In this document: positions 1-6,135 of the stretch, piece after piece
How positions within the stretch are numbered: the first letter of the stretch is position 1
Layout of the letters: every line of letters begins with the position of its first letter
Origin: Pseudomonadota bacterium
GTDB taxonomy: Bacteria > Pseudomonadota > Gammaproteobacteria > Burkholderiales > Sulfuriferulaceae
DNA: 6,135 nucleotides
Reading direction: 5' to 3'
Assembly: GCA_021794855.1 (NCBI GenBank)
Contig: JAJYPZ010000081.1
Coordinates: 1-6,135 of the forward strand
Translations under genes and position numbers: made by a program
The notes under the pieces: model-generated
Database searches by the model: none
Told to the model about the DNA's origin: nothing
Seen by the model: the letters and a program-made list of their open reading frames with translations, nothing else

Positions 1-284
1 TTGCGCCGGTTATGGGCTTGAAATCGTGGCTCAGTCTGCCGTCGGGGCCGCGGTCGGGCATTATATTCGCACCGGCAGCGACCGAGACTTTGCATACCCT
101 GACGAAGCCGCAGACGGAAATAGCGATCCTGGCCGGCCCGGAGGGCGGATTTACGGATGACGAATATCGGCAGGCGGCAGACGCCGGATTTGTCGCGGTA
201 CGGCTGGGGCCGCGAATTTTGCGTACCGAAACCGCCGCGTTGGCGGCGCTCAGCGCCATGCAGGTGTTGTGGGGCGATATTTGA
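1..284 (+). CDS. rsmE: 16S rRNA (uracil1498-N3)-methyltransferase RsmE, C-terminal part
   Basis: This is the 3' end of a gene that begins before the window. About 93 codons are visible in the frame starting at base 3, ending in TGA at 282-284. The family is a SPOUT (trefoil-knot) methyltransferase that methylates N3 of U1498 in 16S rRNA using S-adenosylmethionine, in the cytoplasm on the assembled 30S subunit. The family hallmarks are clear: the GPEGGF loop followed by TDDE, then LGPRILRTETAALAAL near the C-terminus. Together these form the knot that binds SAM. RsmE proteins are usually about 240-250 residues, so roughly 150 N-terminal residues, including the PUA-like RNA-binding domain, lie outside. 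The C-terminus ends in the usual place, shortly after the ETA helix, so the end looks intact. The ATG at base 12 is internal and is not the start. Confidence 0.93.
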   Translation, partial: APVMGLKSWLSLPSGPRSGIIFAPAATETLHTLTKPQTEIAILAGPEGGFTDDEYRQAADAGFVAVRLGPRILRTETAALAALSAMQVLWGDI

Positions 285-376
285 TGCTGCCTTGCAGAAG
301 TGGCGGACGGCTGGAAGCAATGCCGTGTGAGGGAGTGCAAATGCAGCCAGGCCGGGAATAATTGCACGAAGTCCGG

Positions 377-405
377 TTTACGCGTGTTGCCGGAACGAAT
401 AATAT
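377..405 (+). promoter_or_regulatory. candidate promoter for argA
   Basis: TTTACG at 377-382 (4 of 6 matches to the sigma-70 -35 consensus) is followed after 17 bp by TAATAT at 400-405 (4 of 6 to -10). An overlapping AATAAT at 398-403 matches -10 at 5 of 6 but gives a 15-bp spacer. The AT-rich patch stands out against GC-rich surroundings and sits 23 bp before the argA ATG. Transcription would start near 412, giving a very short leader. The prediction rests on consensus matching alone. Confidence 0.3.
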
Positions 406-427
406 TTTAATCAATCATGGTGCCCTG

Positions 428-1738
428 ATGTCTTCAACTGCTTTCGTACACTGGTTTCGTGCGGCTGCGCCGTATATCCACGCGTTTCGCGGCAAAACCT
501 TCGTGCTGGCTTTCGGCGGCGAAGTGCTGGTCGACGATCAGTTCACCCGTCTGGCGCACGATCTCAATCTGCTCAACAGTCTGGGCGTACGGCTGGTGCT
601 GGTGCACGGCGTGCGTCCGCAGGTTGAAGATCATCTCACCGAACGTCAGGCGGAAATCCGTTACGTTGACGGCTTGCGCGTCACCGATGAACGGGCGTTG
701 GCGTGCGTCAAGGAAGCCGTCGGCGAAGTGCGGGTGGAAATCGAGGCTTTGCTGTCTATGGGTTTGCCCGGCAGCCCGATGGCGAATGCCGATATTCGCG
801 TGGCCTCAGGCAATTTTGTTACGGCACGGCCGCTGGGGGTGCGTAACGGCGTGGATTTATTGCATACTGGCGTCGTGCGCAAAATCAATGCGGCGGCGAT
901 CCGGCAGCGGCTCGAAGATAACGACATCGTGCTGCTGTCGCCGCTGGGCTATTCGCCGACCGGCGAGATTTTCAATCTGTCGCTGGAAGATGTTGCGACT
1001 GCCGCTGCGACGGCATTGAAAGCCGACAAGCTTATTTTTCTGATGGAAGGCGACGGCGTGATTCAGGCCGACGGCGAACTGCTGCATTCGCTGACGGTGC
1101 CCGAAGCCCGGCAATTGATGGCGCAGCACGCGGATCTGGGCGACGATGTCGCGTATTATCTGCCCTGCGCTATTCAGGCCTGCCAGCAGGGCGTTGGACG
1201 GGTGCATCTGATCAGTCGTCATGCCGACGGCGCGCTGCTGTGCGAGCTGTTTACGCATGACGGGGTAGGAACGATGCTGGCGCCGGCGTCGCTAGAGACC
1301 TTACGCCCAGCCAGCATCGAAGACGTGGGCGGCATCTTGCAGCTGATCAGCCCGCTGGAAGAAGACGGCACATTGGTGCGGCGTTCGCGGGAACGCCTCG
1401 AAATGGAGATCGAGCGCTTTATCGTGCTCGAATACGACGGCCGCCTGATCGGCTGCGCGGCGCTTTATCCGTTTGCCGAGGAGCGCGCCGGCGAGCTGGC
1501 GTGCCTGACGATACACCGCGATTTCCGCGGCAACGGAAATGGCGAAGCATTGCTCGCTGCCGTGGAAAAGGCAGCACGCGCAGCGCGTTTCGACCGTTTG
1601 TACGTGCTCACTACGCATACTGCGCACTGGTTTGTCGAGCGGGGTTTCGCCAGCGCGAGCGTCGCGGATTTACCCGCGCAGAAGCAAAGTCTGTATAACT
1701 ATCAGCGCCGTTCCAAGGTCTTCGTCAAGCATTTGTGA
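428..1738 (+). CDS. argA: amino-acid N-acetyltransferase (N-acetylglutamate synthase) ArgA
   Basis: ArgA transfers an acetyl group from acetyl-CoA to L-glutamate, the first step of arginine biosynthesis in the cytoplasm; in classical ArgA enzymes arginine inhibits this step. The 436-residue product has the standard two-domain form. An amino-acid-kinase-like domain spans about residues 20-280, with VHGVRPQVE (59-67), LLSPLGYSPTGEIFNL (169-184) and ELFTHDGVGTM (273-283). A GNAT acetyltransferase domain follows from about 290, with the acetyl-CoA loop RGNGNG (367-372) in the R-x-x-G-x-G pattern. The C-terminus YNYQRRSKVFVKHL is typical of ArgA. The ATG at 428 was chosen because the protein then begins MSSTAFVHWFRAAAPYIHAF, as betaproteobacterial ArgA does. 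The frame is open back to a TTG at 362, but that adds 22 residues unlike the family. The Shine-Dalgarno is poor (only GGTG at 419-422). The gene lies 143 nt after rsmE and is probably transcribed from its own promoter. Confidence 0.95.
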   Translation: MSSTAFVHWFRAAAPYIHAFRGKTFVLAFGGEVLVDDQFTRLAHDLNLLNSLGVRLVLVHGVRPQVEDHLTERQAEIRYVDGLRVTDERALACVKEAVGEVRVEIEALLSMGLPGSPMANADIRVASGNFVTARPLGVRNGVDLLHTGVVRKINAAAIRQRLEDNDIVLLSPLGYSPTGEIFNLSLEDVATAAATALKADKLIFLMEGDGVIQADGELLHSLTVPEARQLMAQHADLGDDVAYYLPCAIQACQQGVGRVHLISRHADGALLCELFTHDGVGTMLAPASLETLRPASIEDVGGILQLISPLEEDGTLVRRSRERLEMEIERFIVLEYDGRLIGCAALYPFAEERAGELACLTIHRDFRGNGNGEALLAAVEKAARAARFDRLYVLTTHTAHWFVERGFASASVADLPAQKQSLYNYQRRSKVFVKHL

Positions 1739-1783
1739 GTACGATTTGATGCGGCTTGCGCCCATTACGGGCCGGTTTCGTTG

Positions 1784-1789
1784 TAGAAT
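1784..1789 (+). promoter_or_regulatory. candidate -10 element for the ybiT-purN-DUF3108 operon
   Basis: TAGAAT matches the sigma-70 -10 consensus at 5 of 6 positions and lies 29 bp before the GTG start, in the 80-nt gap after argA. No convincing -35 hexamer sits 16-18 bp upstream. TTGCGC at 1756-1761 would leave a 22-bp spacer, which is too long. Transcription would begin near 1796, leaving a leader of about 23 nt. Its position before three closely packed genes makes it the likely promoter for all three. Confidence 0.4.
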
Positions 1790-1818
1790 GGCAGCCTCTC
1801 GCTTTTTGGGTTCTTATT

Positions 1819-3414
1819 GTGATTGCTACGCAAGGTATTACTATTCAGTTCGGCGCAAAGCCGCTGTTTGAGAATGTTACGGTCAAATTCGGCGACGGTA
1901 ACCGCTACGGTCTGATCGGCGCCAACGGCTGCGGAAAATCGACATTCATGAAAATTCTTGCCGGCCAGCTCGCGCCTACCGCCGGTCACGTCGCGCTCGA
2001 CAAAGGCGATAAGCTCGGCTGGCTGCGGCAGGATCAATTCGGTTACGAAGACCAGATCGTGCTCGACGTGGTGATGCAGGGCGACGCCGATCTTTGGGCG
2101 GTCAAGCATGAAAAAGACAGTATTTACGCCAACCCTGAAGCGACCGAAGAAGATTATCTGCATGCGGCCGAGCTCGAAGGCGAATTCGCCGAAATGGACG
2201 GCTACTCGGCCGAAGCGCGCGCAGGAGAGTTGTTGCTCGGTCTCGGCATCCCCAGCGAACAGCACAGCGGCACCATGCAAGCGGTGGCGCCGGGCTGGAA
2301 GCTGCGCGTTCTGCTCGCGCAGGTGTTGTTCGGCAACCCCGATATCATGCTGCTGGACGAGCCGACCAACAACCTGGACATCAATACCATACGCTGGCTG
2401 GAAGACGTGCTGGACCAGCGTTCCTGCACCATGATCATCATTTCGCACGACCGGCACTTCCTGAATTCCATCTGTACGCACATGGCCGATCTGGATTACG
2501 GCAAGATACAGTTGTTTCCCGGCAATTACGACGAATACATGCTTGCCGCCACGCAGCAGCGCGAAGGCTTGCAGGCTGCCAACACGCGCGCCAAGGAAAA
2601 AATCGCCGAGTTGCAGACCTTCGTGTCGCGCTTTTCCGCCAATGCGTCCAAAGCGCGGCAGGCGACTTCGCGGGTCAAGCAGATCGACAAGCTCAAACAG
2701 GATATGGGCGTCATCGCGCCGTCGTCGCGGCAATACCCGTATATCCGTTTCGAACAGGACAAGCCTTTGCATCGCAATGTGGTCGAAGTCACCGAATTGT
2801 CCATCGGCTACGATGCGGCGCTGTTTCCTCAGCTCGATATCATAGTCGAAGCGGGCGAACGCATCGCTATCATCGGCGAGAACGGCGCGGGTAAAACGAC
2901 GCTGGTGAAAACCCTGATCGGCGAAATGCCTGCGTTAAGCGGCCGGATAAAATGGTCGGAAAACGCTAAAATCGGTTATTACGCGCAGGATCATTCGGCC
3001 GATTTCGACAGCGACATGAATCTGTTCGACTGGATGAAACAATGGGCGGAATCCGGCGAAGACGATCAGGCGATACGCAGCGTGCTCGGCAAATTGCTGT
3101 TTTCCGGCGACGACGTCAAAAAATCCGTCCGCGTTTTGTCCGGCGGCGAGCAGGGCCGGATGATGTTCGGCAAGCTGACGCTGGCCAAAGCCAACGTGCT
3201 GGTGCTCGACGAGCCGACCAACCACCTCGATATGGAATCGATCGAATCGGTCAATACCGCGGTCGAACTGTTCAAGGGAACGGTGATTTTCGTTTCTCAC
3301 GATCGTTCCTTCGTCTCGTCGCTGGCTACCCGTCTGATAGAAATCCGCGATCACAAGGCCGATATTTTCAACGGCAGCTACGAGGAATATCTGGTCAGTC
3401 GCGGTCTTGCCTGA
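1819..3414 (+). CDS. ybiT: ABC-F family ATPase, YbiT type (ribosome-associated translation factor)
   Basis: This is a soluble protein with two ABC ATPase domains and no membrane segment. ABC-F proteins bind the ribosomal E site and act on stalled or early translation complexes. From the GTG at 1819 the product is 531 residues, the YbiT length. Domain 1: Walker [10 protein letters not shown] (34-42), Walker B with catalytic glutamate in [10 protein letters not shown] (178-187, E181), H-loop SHD (209-211). Domain 2: Walker [10 protein letters not shown] (353-361), signature LSGGEQ (440-445), Walker [11 protein letters not shown] (462-471, E465), H-loop SHD (493-495). The linker between them (about 245-320) is basic and helical, as expected of the P-site tRNA interaction motif. 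The first signature is degenerate, APGWKLR (157-163) in place of LSGGQ, which is characteristic of YbiT. GTG is preferred because the protein then opens [19 protein letters not shown], as the family does; an in-frame TTG at 1756 lies upstream of the predicted -10. A weak TGGG precedes the start at 1807-1810. YbiT's exact cellular role is less settled than EttA's. Confidence 0.93.
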   Translation: MIATQGITIQFGAKPLFENVTVKFGDGNRYGLIGANGCGKSTFMKILAGQLAPTAGHVALDKGDKLGWLRQDQFGYEDQIVLDVVMQGDADLWAVKHEKDSIYANPEATEEDYLHAAELEGEFAEMDGYSAEARAGELLLGLGIPSEQHSGTMQAVAPGWKLRVLLAQVLFGNPDIMLLDEPTNNLDINTIRWLEDVLDQRSCTMIIISHDRHFLNSICTHMADLDYGKIQLFPGNYDEYMLAATQQREGLQAANTRAKEKIAELQTFVSRFSANASKARQATSRVKQIDKLKQDMGVIAPSSRQYPYIRFEQDKPLHRNVVEVTELSIGYDAALFPQLDIIVEAGERIAIIGENGAGKTTLVKTLIGEMPALSGRIKWSENAKIGYYAQDHSADFDSDMNLFDWMKQWAESGEDDQAIRSVLGKLLFSGDDVKKSVRVLSGGEQGRMMFGKLTLAKANVLVLDEPTNHLDMESIESVNTAVELFKGTVIFVSHDRSFVSSLATRLIEIRDHKADIFNGSYEEYLVSRGLA

Positions 3415-3429
3415 TCGCAGGCCGGCCCG

Positions 3430-4056
3430 ATGAAGCTGGTAGCGCTGATATCCGGCCGCGGTTCCAATCTGCGGGCGATACTGGATGCCGGTATTGCGGT
3501 GACGGCGGTCATGAGCAACAATCCGGCCGCGGCCGGTCTGGCGCTGGCGCAAGCCCGCGACATCCCAACCGGGGTTGTCGATCACAGGGATTACGCCAGC
3601 CGGGCGGAATTCGATCGGGTAATGCAGACCGCGATCGATGCCTATGCGCCCGATCTGGTAGTGCTGGCGGGATATATGCGGATATTGACCGACGATTTCG
3701 TGCATCATTATGCCGGACGGCTGATGAATATCCATCCTTCACTGCTGCCGAGTTTCCCCGGTTTGCAAACCCATGCCCGGGCACTGGCGGAAGGCGTAAA
3801 AATTCACGGTTGCACGGTGCATTTCGTGACGCCGTCGCTCGATCGCGGCCCTGTCGTGATCCAGGCGGCCGTTCCCGTGCTGGCGCAGGATACGGCCGAA
3901 ACCTTGCAGCGGCGGGTACTGGCGGCGGAACATCGCATTTATCCGCAAGCGGTACGCTGGTTTCTCGAAGGCAGGGTGTATATCGACTCCAGCGACCGGG
4001 TTAACTTATTCGAGGGCACGGCGTCCGAGCAAAGTGTATTGATGACAGGAGTTTAA
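3430..4056 (+). CDS. purN: phosphoribosylglycinamide formyltransferase 1 (GART), PurN
   Basis: PurN transfers a formyl group from 10-formyltetrahydrofolate to glycinamide ribonucleotide, giving FGAR, the third step of de novo purine synthesis in the cytoplasm. The 208-residue product matches the family length. Visible motifs are the phosphate-binding ISGRGSNLRAI near the N-terminus (7-17), GYMRIL (81-86), NIHPSLLPSFPG (100-111) and HGCTVHFVTPSLDRGPVVIQ (126-145). The catalytic residues correspond to N100, H102 and D138, equivalent to N106, H108 and D144 of the E. coli enzyme, and all are present. The ATG is preceded by AGG at 3419-3421 with an 8-nt spacer. The gene begins 15 nt after the ABC-F stop, and the next gene starts 1 nt after its own stop, so it is probably translated from a shared transcript. 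No purine-specific operator was recognised upstream. Confidence 0.96.
   Translation: MKLVALISGRGSNLRAILDAGIAVTAVMSNNPAAAGLALAQARDIPTGVVDHRDYASRAEFDRVMQTAIDAYAPDLVVLAGYMRILTDDFVHHYAGRLMNIHPSLLPSFPGLQTHARALAEGVKIHGCTVHFVTPSLDRGPVVIQAAVPVLAQDTAETLQRRVLAAEHRIYPQAVRWFLEGRVYIDSSDRVNLFEGTASEQSVLMTGV
4047..4051 (+). promoter_or_regulatory. strong Shine-Dalgarno for the GTG start of the DUF3108 gene
   Basis: AGGAG lies inside the last codons of purN, 6 nt before the GTG at 4058. It is the best ribosome-binding site in the window. It fixes GTG rather than any downstream codon as the start, and shows that the gene is meant to be translated from the purN transcript. Confidence 0.8.
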
Positions 4057-4057
4057 A

Positions 4058-5287
4058 GTGCGGGCAGCGGCAACGCGGCACCAGGCAGACCAGTCTCCGA
4101 TACCGTTTCGCAAGCGGCGGTTCGGCGCGTATGCCCGGTATGTTTTTGCCGCGGCGCTGGCGCTATCGCTGCTGCTGCATTTAAGTCTGCTGACAACAGG
4201 TCTGCATTTTTATCTGCCGCACGATACGCAACGGACCGACGTGATCGAAGCGCGTCTCGAACCGCTGCCGCCGCTGCCGAAAAAAGTATCGGTACATTCT
4301 GCGCCGCCTTCCGGAAAACGTGCCGCGCCGGCAAAAAAAAAGGCGCGCATCCGTTCATCCCATCACACCGCAAGCCATAAAACACACGCTTCCATCCCGC
4401 ATGAACCGATAACGGCAACTCCCTCGCCGGATCCGGATAAGGCAGCCGATAGCGGCAGCGCCATTCCGGTTCCGGTGATGACCGCACCAGCCGCACAGGT
4501 ATCGCAACCCGCCGCAACGCCGGCGTCTGCCGAACCCGCCCAGCCCGCTGCGCAAAATGCGGTAACACCGTCGCAAGCCGGCGATACAGCGGAGAATTCG
4601 TCCGGAACAGGCGCCGATGCTACCGAATCAGCGGCGAAGAAACTCCCCGACAAATTTGAAATTCAGTATAAAGTCGTCAAGGGGGTCGACGGTTTTCCGC
4701 TGGGTCGGGCGACCTATTTATGGGTCGCGCAGGACGGTCAATATACCTTGACCAGCATTACCGAAGGCAGCGGGCTGTTCGCCTTGTTCCAGCCGGGCAA
4801 GCTGGTGCAGATCAGCCACGGCAAGATCAACGCTGCGGGGCTGGCCCCGGACGATTTCTGGATACAGCGGGGACGTTCCACGCCCGACAAAACGACTTCG
4901 GCGCATTTCGATTATATCAACCGTAATGTCACCATTACCAAGGATAACCGGGCTTTTTCCGTACCGATGGAGGATAACGCGCAGGATCTGCTGAGCGCGA
5001 TTTTTCAGCTGGCCGTCCGCGCGCCTTTCTCGGGGACGATGTTATTGCATGTGACCTCGGGCAAGTCGCTCAAGCCGTATCATGCCCGTATCGTCGGCGA
5101 GGAGACTATCGCCACCCCGATGGGGCAATTGCGTACATTGCATCTGGTGCGTCCGGCCGAGGAAGACGAAGACGCCATGGATCTTTGGCTGGCCGAGGAT
5201 TACAACAATATCCCGGTCAAAATCCGTATCGACCACAATAAATTCGGCATCATTGAACAGGTGGTGACGGGCATGCAGACGCATTGA
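4058..5287 (+). CDS. membrane-anchored DUF3108 domain protein with TonB-like N-terminus
   Basis: A 409-residue protein of unknown function. Residues 1-25 are basic (RKRRF) and probably cytoplasmic. One hydrophobic segment follows at about 27-49, so the rest should be periplasmic. Residues 55-197 form a Pro/Ala/Ser-rich linker with a lysine/arginine/histidine patch at 75-115. The folded C-terminal part (about 198-409) begins DKFEIQYKVVKG and resembles DUF3108: a beta-rich domain with motifs such as GRATYLW, GSGLFALFQPGKLVQISHGKI and, at the end, LWLAEDYNNIPVKIRIDHNKFGII. The membrane segment holds S37-LLL-H41, the SxxxH arrangement found in TonB-type proteins, and is followed by DVIEARLEPLPPLPKK, also TonB-like in flavour. 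No TonB C-terminal domain is present. The gene starts at GTG 1 nt after purN, with a strong ribosome-binding site; this purN neighbourhood recurs, as I recall, in betaproteobacteria. A cell-envelope role is likely, but the function is not known. The DUF3108 assignment is from memory of the family. Confidence 0.85.
   Translation: MRAAATRHQADQSPIPFRKRRFGAYARYVFAAALALSLLLHLSLLTTGLHFYLPHDTQRTDVIEARLEPLPPLPKKVSVHSAPPSGKRAAPAKKKARIRSSHHTASHKTHASIPHEPITATPSPDPDKAADSGSAIPVPVMTAPAAQVSQPAATPASAEPAQPAAQNAVTPSQAGDTAENSSGTGADATESAAKKLPDKFEIQYKVVKGVDGFPLGRATYLWVAQDGQYTLTSITEGSGLFALFQPGKLVQISHGKINAAGLAPDDFWIQRGRSTPDKTTSAHFDYINRNVTITKDNRAFSVPMEDNAQDLLSAIFQLAVRAPFSGTMLLHVTSGKSLKPYHARIVGEETIATPMGQLRTLHLVRPAEEDEDAMDLWLAEDYNNIPVKIRIDHNKFGIIEQVVTGMQTH
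4333..4341 (+). repeat. A9 homopolymer with an A AAA AAG slippery heptamer
   Basis: Nine consecutive A's encode K93-K95 of the DUF3108 protein. In the reading frame the last seven bases of the Lys codons (4336-4342) read A AAA AAG, the same heptamer that drives -1 frameshifting in E. coli dnaX. A -1 shift would add 12 residues and stop at TAA 4378-4380, giving a product of about 107 residues with the membrane segment but no DUF3108 domain. I found no upstream Shine-Dalgarno-like stimulator or obvious strong downstream hairpin. The run itself is certain; slippage is only possible. Confidence 0.9.
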
Positions 5288-5290
5288 TCA
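5285..5290. other. palindromic TGATCA formed by two abutting convergent stop codons
   Basis: The plus-strand TGA (5285-5287) ends the DUF3108 gene. The next three bases, TCA (5288-5290), are the complement of the TGA that ends purK. The two genes therefore meet tail to tail with no intergenic base. Any terminator for either gene would have to lie inside the coding region of the other. Only a weak 5-bp hairpin (5302-5314) without a T-run was found nearby. Confidence 0.95.
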
Positions 5291-6135
5291 GCTTTGCCGG
5301 TCTTCGCCCCGAAGTTGAGCCCGAATTTGTATCGCCTGCGCCAGCGCTTGGTTTAACGAGGCATCCAGGCAGGTGTAATGCCCCATTTTCCGTCCGGGAC
5401 GCGCGTTCTGCTTGCCATATAGATGGAGTTTCGCTTCCGGGTGCCGCAACAGCGCGCCCCAGTCGGGCAGGCTGTTGCCGCTCCAGACATCGCCGAGCAG
5501 GTTGACCATTACGGCGGGAGTGTGCTGTACCGTTGCGCCCAGCGGCAGATTGCACAGGGTACGAACCTGCATTTCGAACTGGCTGGAGAGACATGCGTCG
5601 AGCGTGTAATGGCCGCTGTTATGCGGCCGCGGAGCGATTTCATTAACGACCAGACGGCCGCCGCTGACAACGAAAAATTCGACTGCCAGCACCCCGCAAT
5701 AATCGAGCCGGGTGGCAATCGCTGCCGCCATTTCGAGGGCGTTTTCGGCTAGTGCCGCAGCGACGCGGGCTGGTACGATGCTCATCGCCAGGATTCCGGA
5801 TTCATGGATATTTTCCGAGACCGGATAGGGCGCGATTTCTCCCCCTTCGCTACGGCCCAGTATCACCGATAATTCGCATTCCAGCGTGAGCAGACTTTCC
5901 AGTACGCATAATTCGCCACCCATTTCGGCAAAGGCGGCAGCAACCTGCGCTTCGTCGCTGACCCTGGTCTGACCTTTGCCGTCGTAGCCGAAGCGCGAAA
6001 CCTTGAGGATGGCGGGGAAACCGATTCGGGCGCAAGCGGTTGCGATATCGTCCGTTTCGGCGATGATCGCGAATGGAGCGGTAGCGAACCCATGCTGCAT
6101 CAGCCATTCTTTTTCCGCGACCCGGTTCTGTGCGA
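5288..6135 (-). CDS. purK: N5-carboxyaminoimidazole ribonucleotide synthase PurK, partial (N-terminus outside)
   Basis: PurK converts aminoimidazole ribonucleotide, ATP and bicarbonate to N5-CAIR in de novo purine synthesis; PurE then rearranges it. It is a cytoplasmic ATP-grasp enzyme. Some 281 C-terminal residues are visible of a family length near 370-390. Reading runs off the right edge: the frame remains open past the ATG at 6098-6100 through AQNRVAEKEWL, a conserved PurK stretch, so that ATG is internal and not the start. Recognisable motifs, numbered from the first whole codon in the window, are K44 in ILKVSR, the YDGKGQ ATP-binding loop (50-55), GVLAVEFFV with VNEIAPRPHNSGHYT (163-177) near the metal/ATP site, and the C-terminal LYGKQNARPGRKMGH (238-252). 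No disruption is visible. The missing first roughly 95 residues, the promoter and any upstream purE lie beyond the window. Confidence 0.95.
   Translation of the reverse strand, partial: AQNRVAEKEWLMQHGFATAPFAIIAETDDIATACARIGFPAILKVSRFGYDGKGQTRVSDEAQVAAAFAEMGGELCVLESLLTLECELSVILGRSEGGEIAPYPVSENIHESGILAMSIVPARVAAALAENALEMAAAIATRLDYCGVLAVEFFVVSGGRLVVNEIAPRPHNSGHYTLDACLSSQFEMQVRTLCNLPLGATVQHTPAVMVNLLGDVWSGNSLPDWGALLRHPEAKLHLYGKQNARPGRKMGHYTCLDASLNQALAQAIQIRAQLRGEDRQS

Noticed and set aside
362..427. TTG-initiated 22-residue extension of ArgA
   Set aside because: The added residues do not resemble ArgA, and the stretch contains the AT-rich promoter-like region. The ATG at 428 gives the expected family N-terminus.
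1760..1772. GCCC-ATTAC-GGGC hairpin as a terminator for argA
   Set aside because: The stem is only 4 bp and is not followed by a run of T's, so it is too weak to call.
1756..1818. TTG-initiated 21-residue extension of the ABC-F protein
   Set aside because: It would start upstream of the predicted -10, and the extra residues are not part of the family. The GTG at 1819 gives the usual 531-residue length.
2275..2320. Apparent loss of the ABC signature motif in the first ATPase domain of ybiT
   Set aside because: APGWKLR in place of LSGG is the normal state of YbiT-type ABC-F proteins, not a defect.
1765..2772. Long open frame (335 codons) on the minus strand inside ybiT
   Set aside because: It is antisense to a confidently identified ABC-F gene; such frames are common opposite GC-rich genes. 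The protein is low in recognisable motifs and has no sensible start context.
2935..3735. 266-codon minus-strand frame across ybiT and purN
   Set aside because: It spans two real genes on the other strand and shows no recognisable domain.
3042..4004. 320-codon plus-strand frame spanning the ybiT 3' end and purN
   Set aside because: It is out of frame with two well-supported genes, rich in Arg/Gly/Ser as shifted GC-rich frames are, and has no family resemblance.
5302..5314. CTTCG-CCC-CGAAG hairpin near the convergent gene ends
   Set aside because: It is a 5-bp stem without a T-tract, lying within purK coding sequence; it is not a convincing terminator.
1..6135. CRISPR array, insertion sequence, tRNA/rRNA gene, toxin-antitoxin or defence cluster
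   Set aside because: No repeat array, terminal inverted repeats, transposase, RNA-gene sequence or defence-family protein was seen. Almost all bases belong to housekeeping genes.

Overview
This window looks like ordinary chromosomal sequence from a Gram-negative proteobacterium. It is most likely a betaproteobacterium, perhaps near the Nitrosomonadales. That placement rests on GC-rich coding sequence, the form of the ArgA N-terminus, and a purN gene followed by a DUF3108 protein. It is inferred from protein character and remembered gene order, not from a search.

Layout, left to right: (1) the 3' end of rsmE, a 16S rRNA methyltransferase gene; (2) a 143-nt spacer; (3) argA, N-acetylglutamate synthase, with an AT-rich stretch just before its start; (4) an 80-nt spacer with a good -10 hexamer; (5) a YbiT-type ABC-F ATPase gene; (6) purN, 15 nt later; (7) a GTG-initiated gene 1 nt after purN, encoding a membrane-anchored DUF3108 protein with a TonB-like N-terminus; (8) on the opposite strand, the 3' three-quarters of purK, whose stop codon directly abuts the stop of the DUF3108 gene. 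Coding density is very high and no gap without a gene exceeds 143 nt.

How the genes relate: purN and purK both serve de novo purine synthesis (GAR to FGAR, and AIR to N5-CAIR) but lie on opposite, convergent strands. argA starts arginine biosynthesis. rsmE and ybiT both act on the ribosome. The ybiT-purN-DUF3108 run is probably one transcription unit driven from the promoter region before ybiT.

I see no mobile element, CRISPR array, RNA gene or defence system. The most unusual item is the DUF3108 protein. Its N-terminus combines a single membrane segment containing an SxxxH motif with a long Pro/Ala-rich periplasmic linker, as in TonB, but its C-terminal domain is not TonB-like. It also carries a run of nine A's forming a frameshift-prone A AAA AAG site. 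The other observations (mini-ORFs, a possible ARG box, the TGATCA shared stop) are small and tentative.
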